A stretch of 6,789 nt of DNA, taken from positions 1-6,789 of the forward strand of contig CAAGJR010000117.1 in NCBI GenBank assembly GCA_900770265.1, given 5' to 3'. The DNA comes from an uncultured Acidaminococcus sp. Lineage in GTDB: Bacteria; Bacillota; Negativicutes; Acidaminococcales; Acidaminococcaceae. Position numbers and translations under genes: made by a program. The notes beneath the pieces were generated by a model, which was not told the origin of the DNA, ran no database searches, and worked only from the letters and a program-made list of their open reading frames with translations. Below, piece by piece: positions 5,356-6,789 of this stretch; positions within the stretch are counted from its first letter, which is position 1; each line of letters opens with the position of its first letter.

Positions 5356-5384
5356 ATTATAACGTAAAAGACGGGCTGCCGCAA
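5356..5384 (-). promoter_or_regulatory. Promoter of the helicase-gltX-kinase operon
   Basis: On the minus strand a perfect -10 TATAAT (5361-5356) lies 17 nt from a -35-like TTGCGG (5384-5379). Transcription would start near 5349, giving a leader of about 35 nt before the helicase ATG. The -35 hexamer lies in the loop of the upstream gene's terminator hairpin (5371-5397), so the two elements overlap physically. Confidence 0.8.
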
Positions 5385-5397
5385 CACGACAGCCCGT
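5365..5397 (-). terminator. Intrinsic terminator upstream of the helicase gene
   Basis: ACGGGCTG (5371-5378) pairs perfectly with CAGCCCGT (5390-5397) across an 11-nt loop. On the minus strand the stem is followed by CTTTTA, a short U-tail. It would end transcripts of the tannase-like gene about 165 nt after its stop codon. The tail overlaps the spacer and the loop contains the -35 of the helicase promoter. Confidence 0.7.
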
Positions 5398-5455
5398 TGA
5401 TATGATACCTGATAATGGCCAGGAGCCAATAGCCGGGAGCCAGGAGCCGAAGGTA

Positions 5456-5474
5456 ATCAATTTTTCAAATTGAT
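5456..5474. repeat. Perfect AT-rich hairpin inside the intergenic module
   Basis: ATCAATTT (5456-5463) and AAATTGAT (5467-5474) are exact inverted copies with a 3-base TTC between them. The sequence then repeats AATCAA-type words up to about 5488. It is part of the AT-rich core of the module at 5417-5558. Confidence 0.55.
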
Positions 5475-5495
5475 TTTCAATCAAATCAAAATGCT

Positions 5496-5517
5496 AAAAT
5501 TTGCGCCCGTAAATTTT
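5496..5517. repeat. Second AT-rich inverted repeat in the module core
   Basis: AAAATTT (5496-5502) and AAATTTT (5511-5517) form a perfect 7-bp stem around the 8-base GC-rich loop GCGCCCGT. The stems are weak A-T pairs, so a stable RNA hairpin is doubtful. A DNA-level role such as protein binding or cruciform formation is equally possible. Confidence 0.4.
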
Positions 5518-5529
5518 CTCCATAGGCTC

Positions 5530-5558
5530 AAGGCCCGTGGCTCGTGGCTCACGGCCTT
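5530..5558. terminator. Hairpin just after the tannase-like gene
   Basis: AAGGCC (5530-5535) pairs with GGCCTT (5553-5558). After a bulged C, GTG/CAC continues the stem, and the loop contains the GTGGCTC repeat. It begins 4 nt past the tannase-like stop codon. The T-rich tail (TTTATTT) is on the plus-strand side, so as an intrinsic terminator it points the wrong way for the minus-strand gene. It may only stabilise the 3' end of the mRNA. It overlaps the right arm of the repeat module. Confidence 0.4.
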
Positions 5559-5562
5559 TTAT

Positions 5563-6789
5563 TTAATGTCCGATCCGATCCATCCAGGCGAACAGGTCGT
5601 CCAGGTCGTAATCGCCGGCGTGACCCTTGCCCCACACCGCGGCAAAGTCCACGTCCTTGCCGGCTTCCTGCACTTTCAGGGCCAGCATGGCCGGTACGGG
5701 CAGGGCCGTATCCCGGTCCACCTCCCCGTGGCGGATCCGCCAGTGTTCCGCCAGGGTCACCGGTGCCTTTCCGATGTATTCCAGGGGACTCAGCAGCTTG
5801 ATGGCTTCCGCCGGGGCCATGGGGTTCCTGTCCGTCCGGTTCTGGAACCCGTAGATGCTGAAATGGCGGGGCTGGTTCGTCTCCGTCCCGAATTCATCGT
5901 TTTCCCCGCTGGAGCCATCCAGCCGGTCGAAGGCCGGTGCCTGCTTCAGCCGGGTGGCATAGGCGGCATATTTCGCAAGATCCATGGAGACCACCTTGCC
6001 GTCCCGGATCTTCAGCCAGTCGATCTTCGAAAGATCCGTCCCCGCATCCAGGGCCTTCTGGGCGCCGGCCATATAAACCTTTTCGATGTAATCCTTGAAG
6101 GACCCGTTGCCGTTCTTGTCCAGGGTCAGCGGATTTCCTGCTGCATCCTTCAGCCCCAGGCTGTTCACATAGGCCGGGAACAGGGCTTTCAGCTGGGCTG
6201 ACACCTTCTTCTGGGCAGCCGTCATGGCCGTCCCCTTCCGGCTTTCCTGAGGGGCGTTCAGCGGCCGGTCGCTTACGCCTTCCCCACCGCCTGCAGGCAG
6301 GCCTTCCGGCTTCTGTCCATTGGCTCCCTGGGGCATCATGGGCATCATGGCCCCGGGGCTCTGGTAATACGTATTCACGCCATTGAACACCCATTCATAG
6401 GCTTCGTCCGCATGGGACAGGTCCGTAATGGGGCAGTAGTCCATGGAGGCATAGATGTCGTCCCGTTCTTCCGCTGCGCCGATGTCCTTCAGGTACGGTT
6501 CGTAATCCGGGCTGTTGCCGGTGGCTCCCAGCAGAGCAGACAGAGCCCCGCCGGCACTGGTGCCGTTGGAGATGATCTTTTCCGTATCCCCGGCGGGCAG
6601 CCGGCCGGCGTTGTGGCGCAGGTACCGGACGGCCGCCTTGTAGTCCACGATCAGGGCCGGAGCCTTGCCCACGTAGGTGCCCTTGGCATCGGTGGTGGTC
6701 CGTCCCCGGATGGCGGGAGAGGCCACCACATACCCTTTGGACAGGGCCACCAGGATGGTATTGGGCCCGTCGGAATGGCTCCGGTCAGA
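5563..6789 (-). CDS. Subtype-B tannase-like serine esterase (partial, N-terminus outside window)
   Basis: Alpha/beta-hydrolase expected to cleave galloyl or related phenolic esters. The frame is open to the window edge, leaving 408 C-terminal residues; Lactobacillus plantarum tannase is 469 long, so roughly 85 or more residues are missing. A GTG at 6750 is internal, not the start. Numbering from the window edge: conserved GYVVASPAIRGRTT (19-32), nucleophile elbow GTSAGG with Ser78, catalytic Asp358 in HGEVDRD and His390 in GKGHAGDYD. The Asp-His spacing of 32 equals that of the L. plantarum enzyme as I recall it (Asp419, His451). Its galloyl-contact residues Lys343, Glu357 and Asp421 correspond to Lys282, Glu296 and Asp360. 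Residues about 144-185, in the lid, form an insertion rich in Met, Pro, Gly and Gln. Any signal peptide would lie outside. Other phenolic-acid esterase activity is possible. Confidence 0.85.
   Translation of the reverse strand, partial: SDRSHSDGPNTILVALSKGYVVASPAIRGRTTTDAKGTYVGKAPALIVDYKAAVRYLRHNAGRLPAGDTEKIISNGTSAGGALSALLGATGNSPDYEPYLKDIGAAEERDDIYASMDYCPITDLSHADEAYEWVFNGVNTYYQSPGAMMPMMPQGANGQKPEGLPAGGGEGVSDRPLNAPQESRKGTAMTAAQKKVSAQLKALFPAYVNSLGLKDAAGNPLTLDKNGNGSFKDYIEKVYMAGAQKALDAGTDLSKIDWLKIRDGKVVSMDLAKYAAYATRLKQAPAFDRLDGSSGENDEFGTETNQPRHFSIYGFQNRTDRNPMAPAEAIKLLSPLEYIGKAPVTLAEHWRIRHGEVDRDTALPVPAMLALKVQEAGKDVDFAAVWGKGHAGDYDLDDLFAWMDRIGH

Larger units (their letters stand above)
5417..5558. 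repeat. Intergenic inverted-repeat module built from GGCTC heptamers
   Basis: The left arm holds direct repeats of GGAGCCA-type heptamers (GGAGCCA at 5422, 5436 and a variant at 5443). The right arm holds two tandem GTGGCTC units (5537-5543, 5544-5550). The left arm GCCGGGAGCCAGGAGCC (5432-5448) is complementary to 5539-5555 at 15 of 17 positions, so the arms are inverted around a core of about 90 bp. The core is AT-rich and contains two further perfect palindromes. Nothing in it codes. It resembles a small mobile or palindromic intergenic repeat, but no target-site duplication or transposase was found, so its class is open. Confidence 0.6.

Noticed and set aside
4334..5362. 342-codon plus-strand open frame opposite the helicase gene
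   Set aside because: Fully antisense to a helicase with every family motif intact; the composition is that of a shadow frame and there is no SD or promoter.
5290..5484. 64-codon minus-strand frame upstream of the helicase gene
   Set aside because: It spans the repeat module, terminator and promoter and overlaps the helicase start; its residues simply translate the repeats. No SD supports it.
5470..6201. 243-codon plus-strand open frame opposite the tannase-like gene
   Set aside because: It runs through the non-coding repeat module and then antisense to conserved catalytic segments; no family resemblance.
6748..6750. GTG at 6750 as the true start of the tannase-like gene
   Set aside because: The same frame continues without a stop to the window edge, and the conserved fold of this family requires far more N-terminal sequence than a start here would leave.

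Overview
This window looks like chromosomal DNA from a fairly GC-rich bacterium of the Bacillota, most plausibly a Negativicutes-type gut organism. The reasons are Firmicutes-like L13 and S9 proteins, SD-led genes with good TTGACA/TATAAT promoters, tRNA genes that all encode CCA, and GC-rich coding sequence with AT-rich spacers. The taxonomic placement is inference. Every gene I can support lies on the minus strand, so the layout below follows transcription from the right edge leftwards.

Right end (5563-6789): the C-terminal ~408 residues of an alpha/beta-hydrolase that closely resembles subtype-B tannases (gallate esterases). Its catalytic Ser, Asp and His and the galloyl-binding positions are in place. 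Its N-terminus lies outside the window. Between it and the next gene (5315-5562) is a dense non-coding region. It holds a repeat module with imperfect ~17-nt inverted arms made of GGCTC-type heptamers around an AT-rich core, and an intrinsic terminator whose loop contains the -35 box of the next promoter.

Centre (1651-5314): a probable three-gene operon of DEAD-box RNA helicase (with a DEVD motif II), gltX (glutamyl-tRNA synthetase) and a ROK-family sugar kinase without the usual zinc-binding cysteines. Spacings are 34 and 15 bp. No terminator separates the kinase from rplM. A fresh consensus promoter starts 11 bp after the kinase stop and drives rplM-rpsI through a ~95-nt structured leader, a likely ribosomal-protein autoregulatory element.

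Left end (1-657): the rpsI terminator, a strong promoter, then a four-gene tRNA cluster transcribed His-Gln-Lys-Leu and closed by a hairpin terminator. Beyond it lie two more hairpins and a short tandem array of the heptamer TCACTAG.

Functionally the window is mainly translation machinery (tRNAs, S9, L13, GluRS, RNA helicase) with two metabolic genes, a sugar kinase and a tannase-like esterase. I see no defence system, CRISPR array, integrase or transposase. The most unusual content is the intergenic repeat architecture, the tannase-like enzyme with its Met/Pro/Gly-rich insertion, and the terminator/promoter overlap.
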